From Platycnemis pennipes (Eukaryota; Arthropoda; Insecta; Odonata; Platycnemididae): a stretch of 64,000 nt of DNA. The first letter of the stretch is position 1; each line of letters opens with the position of its first letter. Both the position numbers and the translations under genes were made by a program. Shown piece after piece: positions 1 through 14,309 of this stretch. The notes beneath the pieces are model-generated. The model worked only from the letters and a program-made list of their open reading frames with translations, was not told where the DNA came from and made no database searches. Where the stretch lies: NCBI GenBank assembly GCA_933228895.1, contig OW121854.1, forward strand, positions 11,535,131-11,599,130. The letters are read 5' to 3'.

Positions 1-4357
<4,357 letters not shown>

Positions 4358-4492
4358 AAATGCATGAATGCCCTCCAGCAGGTGACGGCGAGAGAAGGGA
4401 GACCAATTGTGATTTGCGAGAAGGGAGATGACGAGACCAGACAATTTGCCTCGAGCGTGTTAGAAGTGCCCCATACGGTCGACTGTCTACAG
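4358..4492 (+). CDS. GFPT1: GFAT internal exon: second SIS domain
   Basis: The exon has 45 codons, phase 0 at both ends, reading [20 protein letters not shown] then [20 protein letters not shown] and [17 protein letters not shown] and the PIVICEKGD strand are standard for animal GFAT. The acceptor is GTTTTCAG|AAA and the donor CAG|GTAATT. The next exon is 5.3 kb away, across an intron full of transposon remains. Confidence 0.96.
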
Positions 4493-4665
4493 GTAATTTG
4501 ATATATGGGCTCCATTTGGTATGTTTCCCTGTCATAGTGACAGATGTGCTATGTAGCCAATATGAGATGATTATGTCAGATTCACTCCAAGGGTTTTTGT
4601 GTAAATTTATGGTGTTTTGTTAGTCAGAGACCCATGCAAAATGTGGCCTATATAATATATATACC

Positions 4666-5472
4666 ATATAAAGGTGGCCACTACCACCTTTCTCGAAGGA
4701 GAGGAGAGAACTGACTGAGGGGACAAGGCACGTTGAGGAAACAAGTGAAGGGTGGAAGTAAGGGAAAAAAGGGGTAAGGACGAGGGGGAAGGTAAAGGGT
4801 ATGAGAAAAAGTATGAGAAGATGAAAGAAAGAAAGACAGACGGCTCCTTTAATGAGCCCTGTTGATTCCCGGTTTGCAGAAAGCATGGAAGAGCCAAATT
4901 AGAGAATGCTCCAACGTTTTTAGTTGGAGGGGAGACGCTGCCGAGCCTCTCCCTAAACAATTCCTCACTTTTCCACGTCCCTCCATGCATTCACTTTCCA
5001 GCGCCACTGAAAATACTGTTTACCTTCTATTCTGCCAATTCTGTCCCGCTTTCTATATCGGCCTCTCCACCACCGCGCTATGCATCCGCATGAATGGTCA
5101 CCGCTCTTCCTGCAATATTCCCTCCTCCCACTATTATTCTCTCCCGGTAGCCATACATGCCTCCTCCCACGATTCCAACTTCAACAATTGTTTCAAGGTG
5201 GGCATACTGGCCTCCCTCCCACCTTCAGCGTTTCCTCTTCAACTTAAAACATTGGAGCATTCTCTAAATTGGCTCTTGCATGCTTTCTGCAAACCGGGAA
5301 TTAGCAGGGCTCATTAAAGGAGCCATCTGCCTTTCTTTCTTTCATCTTCTCATACCCTTTACCTTCCCCCTCGTCCTTACCCCTATTTTCCCTTACTTCC
5401 ACCCTTCACTTGTTTCCTCGACCTGCCCTGTCCCCTCAGTCAGTTCTCTCCTTCGAGAAAGGTGGTAGTGCC
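4666..5472 (+). mobile_element. Penelope-like element fragment with inverted arms
   Basis: A unit of about 0.8 kb lies inside the last GFAT intron. Its two ends are long inverted copies of each other: about 4668-4925 pairs with about 5242-5470. For example CACTACCACCTTTCTCGAAG at the left reappears reverse-complemented at the right end, and CCCGGTTTGCAGAAAGC near 4868 reappears as GCTTTCTGCAAACCGGG near 5281. The unique centre encodes a GIY-YIG-like endonuclease remnant. Penelope-like elements are known to carry terminal repeats that can be inverted in truncated copies, which fits. I could not identify a clear target duplication. Confidence 0.72.
5006..5303 (+). pseudogene. Penelope-type GIY-YIG endonuclease domain fragment
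   Basis: The frame reads TENTVYLLFCQFCPAFYIGL then STTALCIRMNGHRSSC. This matches the start of a GIY-YIG nuclease of Penelope-like elements: a VYL-C-C strand, then FYIG standing for YVG/YIG, then an R-MN-H helix with the catalytic arginine. It continues with a histidine-rich PVAIHASSHDSNFNN segment and ends near LLHAFCKPGIS. No reverse transcriptase domain precedes it, so this is a 5'-truncated relic. It differs strongly from the second GIY-YIG fragment near 7.5 kb, which implies two Penelope lineages. Confidence 0.72.
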
Positions 5473-6061
5473 CAATATTTGACTGAATGGAATGGAAATT
5501 AAATGGAATCAGTTGAGAAGAGTTGGAAAAATGTTAAATTGGATCAGTGGTGGCTCTCATTGGGGATGGATGGAGTGGGTGTGGACAAAAGGAAAAGTGA
5601 AATGATTTGATGGAAGGAGTAGGTTGTAAAGTTGGGATGTGGAATTGCATGATGGGAGAAAGCAGAGGATACTGGATGGCTGTGATAGGGAAACGGAGGA
5701 GTTGATCTCAGGGAGGAAGTAGAGTGCTGCAGTTGAATGCAATGCCATGGTTACCACGAAGAAGTGATTGGCCCTGTCATTGGGATGGCTACTAGTCAAT
5801 AGAGAAGAGGTTCAGTGCCCCTCAGTGGCATTAAGTGATTGATGATCTTTGCGGTGGAAAATGAAACCATGAGTTGGCATGGATTAATGAAGTTTGGGAA
5901 TATTAGGCGGTGATGGAAGAGGAAGCATTATAGGGAATGAAAATGAGGAAGGCAGGAAGGATAATGTTCCCTCAGAACAACTGAAGAGTCTTAATGAAGT
6001 CAGTCGTGGAGTAGCTTCGGTATGAGTGAGGAAGGGGTTTGATCAGAGGATGTTGTCAGAG
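5473..6061. other. GFAT intron, unannotated purine-rich stretch
   Basis: GA/TGG-rich intronic sequence with no motif I recognise. A reading frame at 5557-5799 on the minus strand is low-complexity and unlikely to be coding. Confidence 0.5.
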
Positions 6062-6250
6062 CTACAGTAGAAACTCAAAATTACGATATTTTGATATTAC
6101 GAAGAAAAATCTTCGGTTCCGATCAAAAGGGTATCTAAATACATGTAACAGTACTCGATATTACGAAATAGTGACGTTTTGCAATTATGAACCTAGGATC
6201 TTGGTCCCGACATGAAAAAATCACTCCTTTTTACGAATAATGACGGATCA
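6062..6250 (+). mobile_element. pogo/Tigger-like terminal fragment (Tc1/mariner superfamily)
   Basis: The sequence TACAGTAGAAACTC begins an AT-rich segment with repeated ATTACGAA/ATTACGAT motifs (for example near 6080, 6094 and 6158). CAGTAGAAACTC next to a TA dinucleotide is the classical terminus of pogo/Tigger-type DNA transposons. Only one end is seen; the opposite end and any transposase are missing. Confidence 0.5.
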
Positions 6251-7167
6251 TGGCAGCATTTTTCAGATGCTCTTTTGCAGAGTAAGGCTACTAATCATTC
6301 ATCGTTGGCATGAACATTATGCTTTAGGATGACTTTGAATCATAGGAAAATTAGTACTTGAAAAATGTCACCAATACGTCTAAAAATACATTTGGCTTTG
6401 CCAACAACGAGCCGAAAAAACCATAATTTGTTAAGTACAGATATACTTGCCTGCGAGAAAGAAATTGCTACAACCAGCATTTTCATCTTGATCCCTGTCA
6501 TTTTTTGCTGCTCGTTTTCCCCAAACATAAATCCATGAGGGGTATTCCTAGTACAGTAATCTCTTGCGTGTGCGCTCAAAAAGTTTTCACAGTCATCGGA
6601 AGAGATACTATGGCTTGGATACTTGTCTCCGGAGACAATCCTGTATACCACACTGAGTCTGTGGATTTTCCTTCTCGTTTTCAGTGTCTCCCATCTCAAA
6701 CCTTTTATCATCTCCGTCTCACTATCAGTTCTCTTATATCCACCTTACACATACGTAGCGGCCTATCTCTGTGATCTTTTATATTTGCCCTTTCTCATGA
6801 GGGTCCCTCACCACGGTAGCATATTCAACAGTAGGTCTTACAATGGCTATGTAAGCCATTTCTTATGTAGACCTGTTCCTCCCTTTGAGATTTTGCATGA
6901 TTCTTGAAGGCTTTGCCAACAATATAGTCAATGTGTAACCCCAATCTCAAGTGTTCACTGCCGAGTATTTACAGTGTCCACTAGTTTGATTTGTTTCTCC
7001 CATTAGTTCATATTCCCTTGTCAGACCAGTTCTGCTGTTAGAAAAGGTGATGCATTTGCTTTTTGAAACATTTATTACTATTTCATTGCTTGCTATCCAA
7101 TTTTCCACCTTTTGTGTAACGATCTGTAGGGTGATGTAGGATCTTGTTTTTTCCCGCCGTATAATGC

Positions 7168-7540
7168 TGGTGAAGTCTTCACAGGTTCTCCTCTGGGTCA
7201 GGGAAACGGCTAAGGCTGACGTTTCGACGGCTAACACTGCTACCGTTCCTCAGGGCGTTGAGTGTCAGGTCCAAGAAAAATGCCGGTATATATACTCTTT
7301 GCCTTGGCTCAGGTCACTCCTGATTGGCTCCTCTCAGGTCACACGTGCTCCGCAAGGTCGCTCCTGATTGGCTATTTCCAATCCTCTCTCTCTCTCTTCT
7401 CGTATGTTCCGGATCACCGGGTTCCACACGTTACTAAGGGCATATCCTGTGTCGTGGTTAAAATTCTTCGCCTCTAACCTAATTTCAATTGCCTCCTTGG
7501 TTAAACAGTCCCAAAAACCATAGGATCTGCTAAGTAATTT
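7168..7540 (+). repeat. Left inverted arm of the Penelope-like element
   Basis: TGGTGAAGTCTTCACAGG at 7168 matches the reverse complement of CCCGTGAAGACTTCACCA ending near 8113. Pairing continues inward through GCCGGTATATATAC, the GA/CT tract and CCATAGGATCTGCTAAGTAA. The two arms have diverged by scattered substitutions and small indels. A hammerhead-like core (7219-7256) lies in this arm. Confidence 0.85.
7219..7256 (-). ncRNA. Hammerhead-ribozyme-like core, copy 1
   Basis: On the minus strand: CCTGAGGA, then a hairpin with ACGG/CCGT arms, then CGAAACG. This matches the hammerhead order CUGANGA - stem II - GAAA. Published work has found hammerheads in terminal repeats of Penelope-like elements, and this one is in such a repeat. 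I cannot draw a convincing stem I, so activity is not claimed. Confidence 0.5.
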
Positions 7541-7732
7541 AGCGTCGTCGAAGGCAATCAGATGGTCCTTGTTGAGGCTATGCTCGGCGACGGCGGACTT
7601 CTCAGGGTATCCCAATCTGATGCACCTCTGGTGCTCCTTGATGCGGGTTTCAATGGTACGGCCGGTTTCTCCAATGTAGACCTCCCCACACTCGCAGGGA
7701 ATATGATAAATATCGGGAGTTTTGAGGCCCAA
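7334..7732 (-). pseudogene. Penelope-like GIY-YIG endonuclease domain, C-terminal fragment
   Basis: The minus-strand frame reads TPDIYHIPCECGEVYIGETG then RTIETRIKEHQRCI. It carries the C-C motif typical of Penelope-type nucleases, the VYIG core, the catalytic arginine in RTIETRIKEH, and a later AVAEHSLNKDHLIAFDDAKL segment. The end, KEAIEIRLEAKNFNHDTGY, is the usual C-terminus of Penelope proteins. The reverse transcriptase part is absent, so this is a truncated copy. The C-terminal half of the frame lies inside one inverted arm, so that coding segment also exists as an inverted copy at 7748-7860. Confidence 0.85.
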
Positions 7733-7747
7733 TCCGTCTTTGACCCT

Positions 7748-8114
7748 TACTTAGCAGATCCTATGGTTATTGGGACCGTTTAACCAAGGAGGCAATTGAA
7801 ATTAGGTTAGAGTTGAAGAATTTTAACCATGACGCCCTCAGTAACGTGTGGAACCCGGTGATCCGGAACATACGAGAAGAGAGAGAGAGAGAGGATTGGA
7901 AAGAGCCAATCAGGAGCAACCTTGCGGAGCAATTCACGTGTGACCTGAGAAGAGCCAATCAAGAGTGACCTGAGCCAAGGCAAAGAGTATATATACCGGC
8001 ATTTTTCTTGGACCTGACACTCAACGCCCTGAGGATGATGGCAGTGTTAGCCGTCGAAATGTTGGCCTTAGCCGTTTCTCTGACCCGGTGGAGAACCCGT
8101 GAAGACTTCACCAG
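7748..8114 (-). repeat. Right inverted arm of the Penelope-like element
   Basis: This is the inverted partner of 7168-7540. It starts TTAGCAGATCCTATGG (7752), the reverse complement of the inner end of the left arm, and ends in GAAGACTTCACCAG. It carries the second hammerhead-like core (8028-8064). Confidence 0.85.
8028..8064 (+). ncRNA. Hammerhead-ribozyme-like core, copy 2
   Basis: CCTGAGGAT, then GATGGC/GCCGTC as a 6-bp stem II (one G-T pair) with loop AGTGTTA, then GAAATG. It is the inverted-arm counterpart of the 7219-7256 copy. Stem II is better paired than in that copy, and the stem closes directly against GAAA as in real hammerheads. Confidence 0.5.
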
Positions 8115-8689
8115 GATCTGTAGGGTGTCTCTGTCACCTTTAATTTTGGTATAGAGTATGCAGTCTTCAGTGAATAAGCGTATATCCAAGTTGATACAAT
8201 CAGGGAGGTCATTTATGTAACAAACAAATAATAGGGGTCAAAGTACTATGCCCTGTGGCACACCAGAGGAGACACAGGATTCAGAAAAGAGTTTGTTGCC
8301 CTGAGGGTTAGGACTCGCTGAGTCCTATTCCTAAAGAAGGTCTCTATACATAGAAGTGCCCTTCTGTCTGAGTTTCCCGAGTTTGCCTTTAGATGGAGAA
8401 AGAAAATGGAGCGACGAGAACTTTTCTGTCAGTCACTGCCTCAGAGACTACTTCCTGGGATATCTCCATTAAGCTGTTTAAATAAATTTTATGTAGAATC
8501 AGAAATTTTATTACTTAACAAGCTGACCCGGCCACGCATTGCTGTGGCTCAATCTGGTTAAATGGAAAGCGCACGTTTATAGTATGTTTAATTTCACAAT
8601 TCTTATGGGTATACTATATATCTCAGTTTATCGATTGTTTTGCAGCTGGACACGCATATTTGTATATAATTTTAACGTCTTTACATGTC

Positions 8690-9062
8690 GTCACAAAGTA
8701 GAATATTTCAGGCAAGCATTTATTTCATCCGCTAGTGTCAATCGAGGAATTACAGGTAATGTTTGCCTGAAATGTCGTGCAAGCAATATTAATGCGTTCT
8801 CAAATGGTCTCAGGATTCAACGGAAATCTTGCAATGATCGATCCAGAGCCTCGAGCGATACTTTGTGCACCATTGTGCATTCATCCCAAGCAATAAGTTG
8901 GTATTTCTGAAATATTTGTCCCATGCCGGATGATTTGAATATGTTGCACGTGAGTGTTTCAATGAATTGCAAGTTCAATGGGATGCACATCCCATCTCCA
9001 GTGTAATATTGTATTCTCGATATTGTACAAACCTTCATGGAGTGAACAAAACAACTAACCAA
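8690..9062 (-). pseudogene. Helitron PIF1-like helicase fragment
   Basis: The minus-strand frame reads PLNLQFIETLTCNIFKSSGM, then GQIFQKYQLIAWDECTMVHK, then VSLEALDRSLQDFR. The WDECTMxHK box is the Walker B region of Helitron helicases, and LEALDRSLQDFR follows it as expected. A second stretch reads ILLARHFRQTLPVIPR, then ADEINACLKYSTL and, after a stop, RHVKT, the next conserved helicase motifs. Stops interrupt the frame, so it is dead. The Rep nuclease part of a full Helitron protein is not seen. Confidence 0.82.
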
Positions 9063-9069
9063 AGCTTCA

Positions 9070-9620
9070 TGGAAATTGGATGAATGTTGTGGTAATGCAT
9101 GAAGTTATCAATATTGTATCGATACAGTATCGATATTGTAATGATACTTTATAAAACTTTGATAAAAAACACCTAAATAATTTCACCTCAATTTTGTATC
9201 AACAATGTATCGATGTATCCATATTTTATCGATATTATATCGATACAGTATCGACATTGAATTATCGATTTTGTAGAAACCTTCACGGAGCGTACTCAAG
9301 AACTTTCCAAAGTTTCATGGCGATCCGATGAATGGTGTAGTAATGCATAAAGGACAAACACATTATATACATTCGATACAGTATCGATATTGCAACGATA
9401 CATTCCTTTTAAAAAACTAAATAATTTCACCTCAATTTTGTATCAATTATGTATCGATTTATCGATACTTTTGCGATATTATATCGATAAAGTATCGATA
9501 TTGAAATATCGATTCCGTAGTCCTCTTTTCGGGGATGTGCTCAACAACTTCCCAAAGTTTCATGGTGATCCGATGAATGGTGTAGTAATGCATAAAGGAC
9601 ATACAGACACACACACACAT
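9070..9620 (+). repeat. Near-tandem ~240-bp repeats rich in TATCGATA
   Basis: The motif AAAGTTTCATGG(C/T)GATCC plus GATGAATGGTGTAGTAATGC occurs near 9313 and 9555, with a diverged form near 9062. Each is followed by GATACAGTATCGATATTG-like sequence and the shared TTTCACCTCAATTTTGTATC (9183, 9425). The last unit runs into an (AC)n microsatellite at about 9606-9622. Confidence 0.7.
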
Positions 9621-9727
9621 ACATTCATTTTTATATATATAAATTGTGACATGAGAACTTTTCTCTGTGATGGTAAACTCAGTGTGAATCGTCAGTGTGT
9701 GCCATCATTCCAGTGTTTGAGAGTTGA

Positions 9728-9880
<153 letters not shown>

Positions 9881-10412
9881 AAGAGCGTGGCGCCAATATT
9901 CCCAAACAGTTTATACACTTTTGATTCTGGTGGTGCGTCTGAGGTGGAAAGGTGGTGGGGTGATTGTCTCTCTGCTTAAACATGTACAGCTACTCTGTTA
10001 TTTCTCCACTCTCGCCATATGAGCCACTGTATTGGTCTTTCAGCTGTGCAGCCACTTGTCGAGATCGGTGGGAAACAATGCACTCATGGGTGCATCAGTG
10101 GGCATATGGTAAAGTTCAGTCCATAAATAAAAACAAAACCATTTGTTTTGGAAAACGTTTGTCCTGGCCCTAGATTGAGGCAAGGAATGGCATTTCAGGA
10201 TTCCTCATGCACAATGTTTTGTAATTAAAATTTTTAAATGAAGGCAGTCAAAAGGAATGATTTTTTTAAAACTGAGAACTAAAAATATAATTCTGTAAAT
10301 GAAATTTTAAATATGTACTTATTTATTGTTGATTGATGAACAGAATGCATTTTATAAATACAGTCTTTTGAATTGTTATAGCTATCATTCCAAGGTGTAA
10401 ATTTTTAATAAA
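9881..10412 (+). other. GFAT 3' UTR and poly(A) signal
   Basis: After the stop codon there is non-coding AT-rich sequence ending with AATAAA at 10407-10412. This is the first canonical poly(A) signal after the stop, so it is the best candidate for the transcript end. The exact cleavage site cannot be seen. Confidence 0.6.
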
Positions 10413-10847
10413 ACTGAATGATTAAGTTTTTTTTACATTTTGCCTCTTTAATTACTGAAGCTTGTTGAAAACTGTAGTATGGTATACTCGTTCCAGATGT
10501 TTTTGTGGCATAGAGTGATGAAGAGCACAGGACAGTGTAAGGTGTGTCCAGGAAGATCAGATCCGGAAAGCATTGGAAAGAAAGTAAGGAGATAGGTGAA
10601 GAGAAGGCAGAGACTTGATGTTGAGGGCAATGAAAGCATTCCTGGGAACAAATGAAGAGGGCAGTTGAGGGCAAAGATGTTGGAGGGGGGAGTATATTGG
10701 AGCAATAATGGGACATGCGATGTCCCAATCCTATTTAGAATTGGGATGCGATGGGAAGTGGAGGTGGTTGCACACTTTTGGGTTAGGATATGTCAAAAGT
10801 AGATCAAAATACCACTTAAGACAGCACACAATAATTTCTTCTTATAA

Positions 10848-11460
10848 AGGCCATTGTACACGGTACAATTTCTTGTACAATGCGCAAAATGTAACGTGTA
10901 CGAGGTGTTCGTACAATTTCTTGTACAAGAAATTAGATCATGCTCTATGTTATTGGATGAAACCGTCCAAGATCCACTCCGTAGCTTCTGCGCATGACAT
11001 GTGACGGTAGTGATGCGTTCGTTTGGTATTCGTAAGGTTGGTGTTCTGTGTTTGCGATCACTTTTATTCCTATAAGCGTGGTAAAACTTCCATTTTTGTT
11101 GTACATGTCATGATATTCTTTGTTGCTGCCATATTATGATATTCTCTGTTGCTTCCATATTGTGATATTCGTCGGTTGCGTCGGAAGTGTTTTATTTCTC
11201 AAAAGATGAGTTGGACACAATGGCAAACATTAAACCTCAATTAAATTAAGATGACGTTATTGAACCGAAAATAAATATATGCAACAAGCAAAAACATAAT
11301 GTTCGGAGGATAAATGATGGGTTTCATGAGCCGATGAAAGAGTGCAAGTAACAAATCGTATAATTTCATTTTATTAATGCTAAGATCAATGGTAGCAAAT
11401 CATTGTAACCCAGTAACTGTTGCAGTCTTTTCAAAATACTATCGTCAAAGATATCATATG
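10848..11460 (+). mobile_element. Harbinger-like MITE, left part (family with GTACAA motifs)
   Basis: It starts TAA|AGGCCATTGTACACGG and is homologous over its length to the complete copy at 56522-57317, sharing for example AAGATCCACTCCGTAGCTTC. Repeats of TACAATTTCTTGTACA lie near the end. Homology fades around 11460 and the right terminus is missing, so this copy is truncated. Confidence 0.75.
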
Positions 11461-11489
11461 ATACAGATGACTATATAGTGCAGATTTTA

Positions 11490-11975
11490 ATTTTAATGTT
11501 TTACACGTGTGTGACAAAAGTTTTAAACTGGATTTTTTAGAACAATATGAAATTGTAAAACACTCCAAATATCATAATGCTACTATTTTAAATGACATGG
11601 CAGAGTTTAAAGCATCACCCTTTATAACATTTCCCATACCACACCAGTCCCCAACCCCTCTGCAGCCCCCCCTCCCCCCCCCCCTGCCACTAACCTTCAA
11701 CCAAGGGAAAGCGTTTACACCCCCCCTCCATTTTCCTACCAAATGAACTCCTTGCCCAAGTCAACGGCAAGCAAGTGATCCACCCCCTTCCCACTCCATG
11801 CCTCAATATGTTACCCCACCCCCCTGCTGTTTTGTATTTAAGGCCATTCCTTCGGCACTTGTTGCACACTATATGTTGCCTTGACAATGACGCTATAGCC
11901 GTCGAAACCGCGGTCGGTCTTGGTAATAAAAGTGTGGAATATACAAAGTCATTTTTATTTTTTCATGATGATTCA
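11490..11975 (+). mobile_element. Penelope-like element 3' end (C-terminal coding plus terminal repeat)
   Basis: The frame at 11507-11640 reads CDKSFKLDFLEQYEIVKHSK then ATILNDMAEFKASPF. LDFLEQYEI followed by LND-x-x-EF is the usual C-terminal tail of Penelope proteins. It is followed by a C-rich tract, a hammerhead-like core at 11879-11911, and an end AATAAAAGTGTGGAATATAC. The opposite-strand copy at 15235-15650 has the same order of parts. Confidence 0.7.
11879..11911 (+). ncRNA. Hammerhead-ribozyme-like core, copy 3
   Basis: TTGACAAT, then the perfect stem GACG/CGTC around CTATAGC, then GAAACC and GGTCGG. The first box deviates from CUGANGA, so this copy is probably inactive. It sits in the terminal repeat of a Penelope-like element. 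Confidence 0.4.
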
Positions 11976-13560
11976 ATTCCACAAAATTACGCCTGAAGGT
12001 ATTTCTTCGATACCATCTTCCCCTTTAAATGGAAATGGGTGACACGTCACAAGATCAGAATCATCATCAATTCCTTGAAAACTCCTCCACAGTCCCACAA
12101 AATTCAAGTGTTGTCCATGCCTGGTTCATGAAAAAGACCTTTTATTCTATTGAGGAGTTCCTGGTGATAAAGGTGATCTGATTTTCTGTAATTAAACATT
12201 CACTGCTTTTAATACTTGAACAATATATATATGCTTTTCAAGTTTGCATATTATCTAATATTTTTGTATCTGTACTTGGAGAGAACCAGTGCACAATAGT
12301 GTTTCAAGTCCAATGAACATTATTATTATATTCTTCAATAGAATACAGTAGTCTGGCCATTTGAAGGGAATTTGGTAGCATATCACTAAATTTAAACATT
12401 AATAAACAGTTTTGTGAGTCTACACTGCCACACTAAATTCTGTTCTTGTGTTGGCATGAGTTAGGCAGATATAACAATTGTCTTTGCGTACTGAAGGGAA
12501 TACATTGCACACATAGATATAAACAGTCATTATGCCAAGTCTACGAAATAGTGTAGGACAGTGTTCGATGGGACCACTGTGATTCTATTGGCCTGTTCGT
12601 GCAATGAGAACACCTTTTTCACAATCATGGCACAGCCTCAGGGTCCAGAAAGCAAAGCAAAAGAGGAGAAAGTGAAGGAGGCCGACACAAGATGAACATG
12701 ATCCACTCAGAGTTTGAGCTTTTTCAGCAAGTACAGAGTGCAAGAGAATATTACCTTACTGGCAGCGTTTTCGTGGATTCTCCAGTCTAGTGCATGAGTT
12801 GGAAAATGGAAAGCTCCTTGGAAAAGCTGAGCAATTTGACAGGTTTGTAATCCTTGGTACCAGGCTTGAGACTACAGACAAAGGATTGTGTTTAGCTGGG
12901 ATTCATTTCAATTGTTGCTTCCAACTGGTCAGCTTGTGTAGCTATAGTGGAAAGTAAAGTGTTAATTTCATTTCATCAATGCTCTTTACGAATATTACTG
13001 GAAGGCAATCATTTGGACTTGTGTGAAAAATTTGACAATTGAAATTATAAAAATGACATTAAAATATTGACACAACCTTTTAAGTTAAAATTTTAAGTCT
13101 CTTCCCTACAAGTTATTCCAGACAAGAAATTATGGCTGCTGTTACAGGTCAACTGAATGTGCAAGTGACAAATCACCCACAGCTTATAACAGCACGAAAT
13201 ATGGGTTATTATTGTGGACATTCCCTCCCTGTTGAGCATATCAAGATTGCTTATTACTTGGATGATTACAAAGATTGCTCTCGTCCAAGTCCCAATCAGC
13301 AAGATATGTACTATCACTGAGAATAATATTAGAGTGAAAAAACTGAAGTGATTCATTAGTCCATCAATAAAGGGAGCTTATTCCATTGTGAAAGGAAAAT
13401 GCACTGAAATAAAAATGGGACTGACAGAACACATTTATTTGAGGCTAAGATAGATTAAAACATAACCAGAGTGCATTGCGCATGCCATATTTACTGATCC
13501 AATTTGAAAATTATGCATAACAATTTACAAAATTTGACTCATCTGAATATTAACAATGAT
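11976..13560. other. Intergenic, nothing recognised
   Basis: AT-rich spacer between GFAT and CaMKII. A 62-codon frame at 13132-13320 has an ATG but no resemblance to a known protein. No repeat or RNA recognised. Confidence 0.5.
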
Positions 13561-13564
13561 TATT

Positions 13565-13855
13565 TAGTGGGTTGCTAGAGTACTGGCCCCCCATTCGAAG
13601 GGCCTGGATCCAATGCCCAGAACTGATGGACTTTTCATTAGTACAACAGTCCCTACATTAATGCCTTGTGGAGAGCACTTGACTCAATCAGTTGGATGGG
13701 ACATTAAGCCGTTGTCCCCTTGGTGCCTTTCGTTGAGAGCAGGCTAATGCCGATGCAGGTTTTCTCTCCACCCTTCCATGAAAACTCCTACCTTCACCCA
13801 CCTCTCATCTCTGGTGCAAATGACCTCAATTGTCAGTCGCCTCTCCCAAATAACA
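13565..13855 (+). mobile_element. tRNA-derived SINE
   Basis: A tRNA-like head begins GTGGGTTGCTAGAGTACTGG (box A-like) with GGATCCAATGCC as box B. A tRNA-unrelated body follows, containing GGATGGGACATTAAGCCG and TTTTCTCTCCACCCTTCC. A similar body occurs in the SINE at 33816-34090, so the two belong to one family. Ends are approximate. Confidence 0.65.
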
Positions 13856-14149
13856 GCATGATTGTATTAATGTAAGTTATACCCAGGCATTCAAACTCAG
13901 TGGAACTTTTCTGAAGCTTTGGGTTTCTAAGGCATGCTTATTAACGGTAGAGACCAGTAAAACTCTGGAATTCAGGAAAGTTATGCCTTCCAATTTTAAC
14001 AAGCATCATAGGAATTAAACTCGGAATATCGGATATCACAATGACATTTCATCATCAATATTTAATAATTGCACCTGGCAATGGCATCTAAGTGTTCTAA
14101 CATGAACATTTGCGATGCACAAGGGATAATTTCCTGTGGAGAGGAAACG

Positions 14150-14265
14150 TTTTCTCAATAAGGGGGGTATTGGGGCACTGGGGCGTTTGGGGATGGGGTC
14201 ATTGGGGCATTTGTGGATGGGTGCATTGGGACCATTGAACATTTGGGGATGGGGGCATTACATAT
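14150..14265 (+). repeat. G-rich minisatellite
   Basis: Irregular repeats of TTGGGGCATT / TTGGGGATGGG: GGGGG, GGGG and GGG runs recur at short spacing. The tract could form G-quadruplexes on the + strand. It is not part of an element I recognise. Confidence 0.6.
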
Positions 14266-14309
14266 TAACATTAGCTTTTTACGGACATCTGGATCGAAAC
14301 AAACCATTT

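Larger units (their letters stand above)
7134..8114 (-). mobile_element. Penelope-like element inserted in the RT remnant, 13-bp target duplication
   Basis: GATCTGTAGGGTG occurs at 7121-7133 and again at 8115-8127, directly flanking this 981-bp unit. Removing the unit and one copy restores the host RT frame, which is direct evidence of insertion. Two inverted arms (7168-7540 and 7748-8114) enclose a unique centre of about 207 bp. A further ~34 bp (7134-7167) lies outside the arm at one end only, as is reported for Penelope itself, where a short one-sided extension beyond the terminal repeat is typical. The strand is that of the GIY-YIG coding sequence. Confidence 0.85.
6480..8345 (-). pseudogene. 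Non-LTR retrotransposon reverse transcriptase remnant, split by an insertion
   Basis: Read on the minus strand, the piece at 8345-8128 gives FFRNRTQRVL, then SCVSSGVPQG (RT motif B), then FVCYINDLPD, then RLFTEDCILY, where the catalytic xADD box has decayed to FTED. It continues TKIKGDRDTLQI up to the insertion. On the far side of the insertion the frame resumes exactly as VTQKVENWIASNEIVINVSK then SKCITFSNSRT. Further on come YIAIVRPTVEYATVV and GLRWETLKTRRKIHRLSVVY, which are standard C-terminal motifs of Jockey/CR1-group RTs. Several stops and frameshifts are present. The clade cannot be resolved by eye. Confidence 0.8.
8519..9645 (-). mobile_element. Helitron-like remnant with helicase fragment
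   Basis: The unit opens with AAGCTGACCCGGCCACGCAT at 8520 and runs to an (AC)n tract and ATATATATA near 9605-9641. Between these ends lie a PIF1-type Helitron helicase relic on the minus strand and near-tandem copies of a ~240-bp TATCGATA-rich sequence. Attribution to Helitrons rests on the helicase; the outer boundaries and strand of the whole unit are inferred. Confidence 0.6.
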
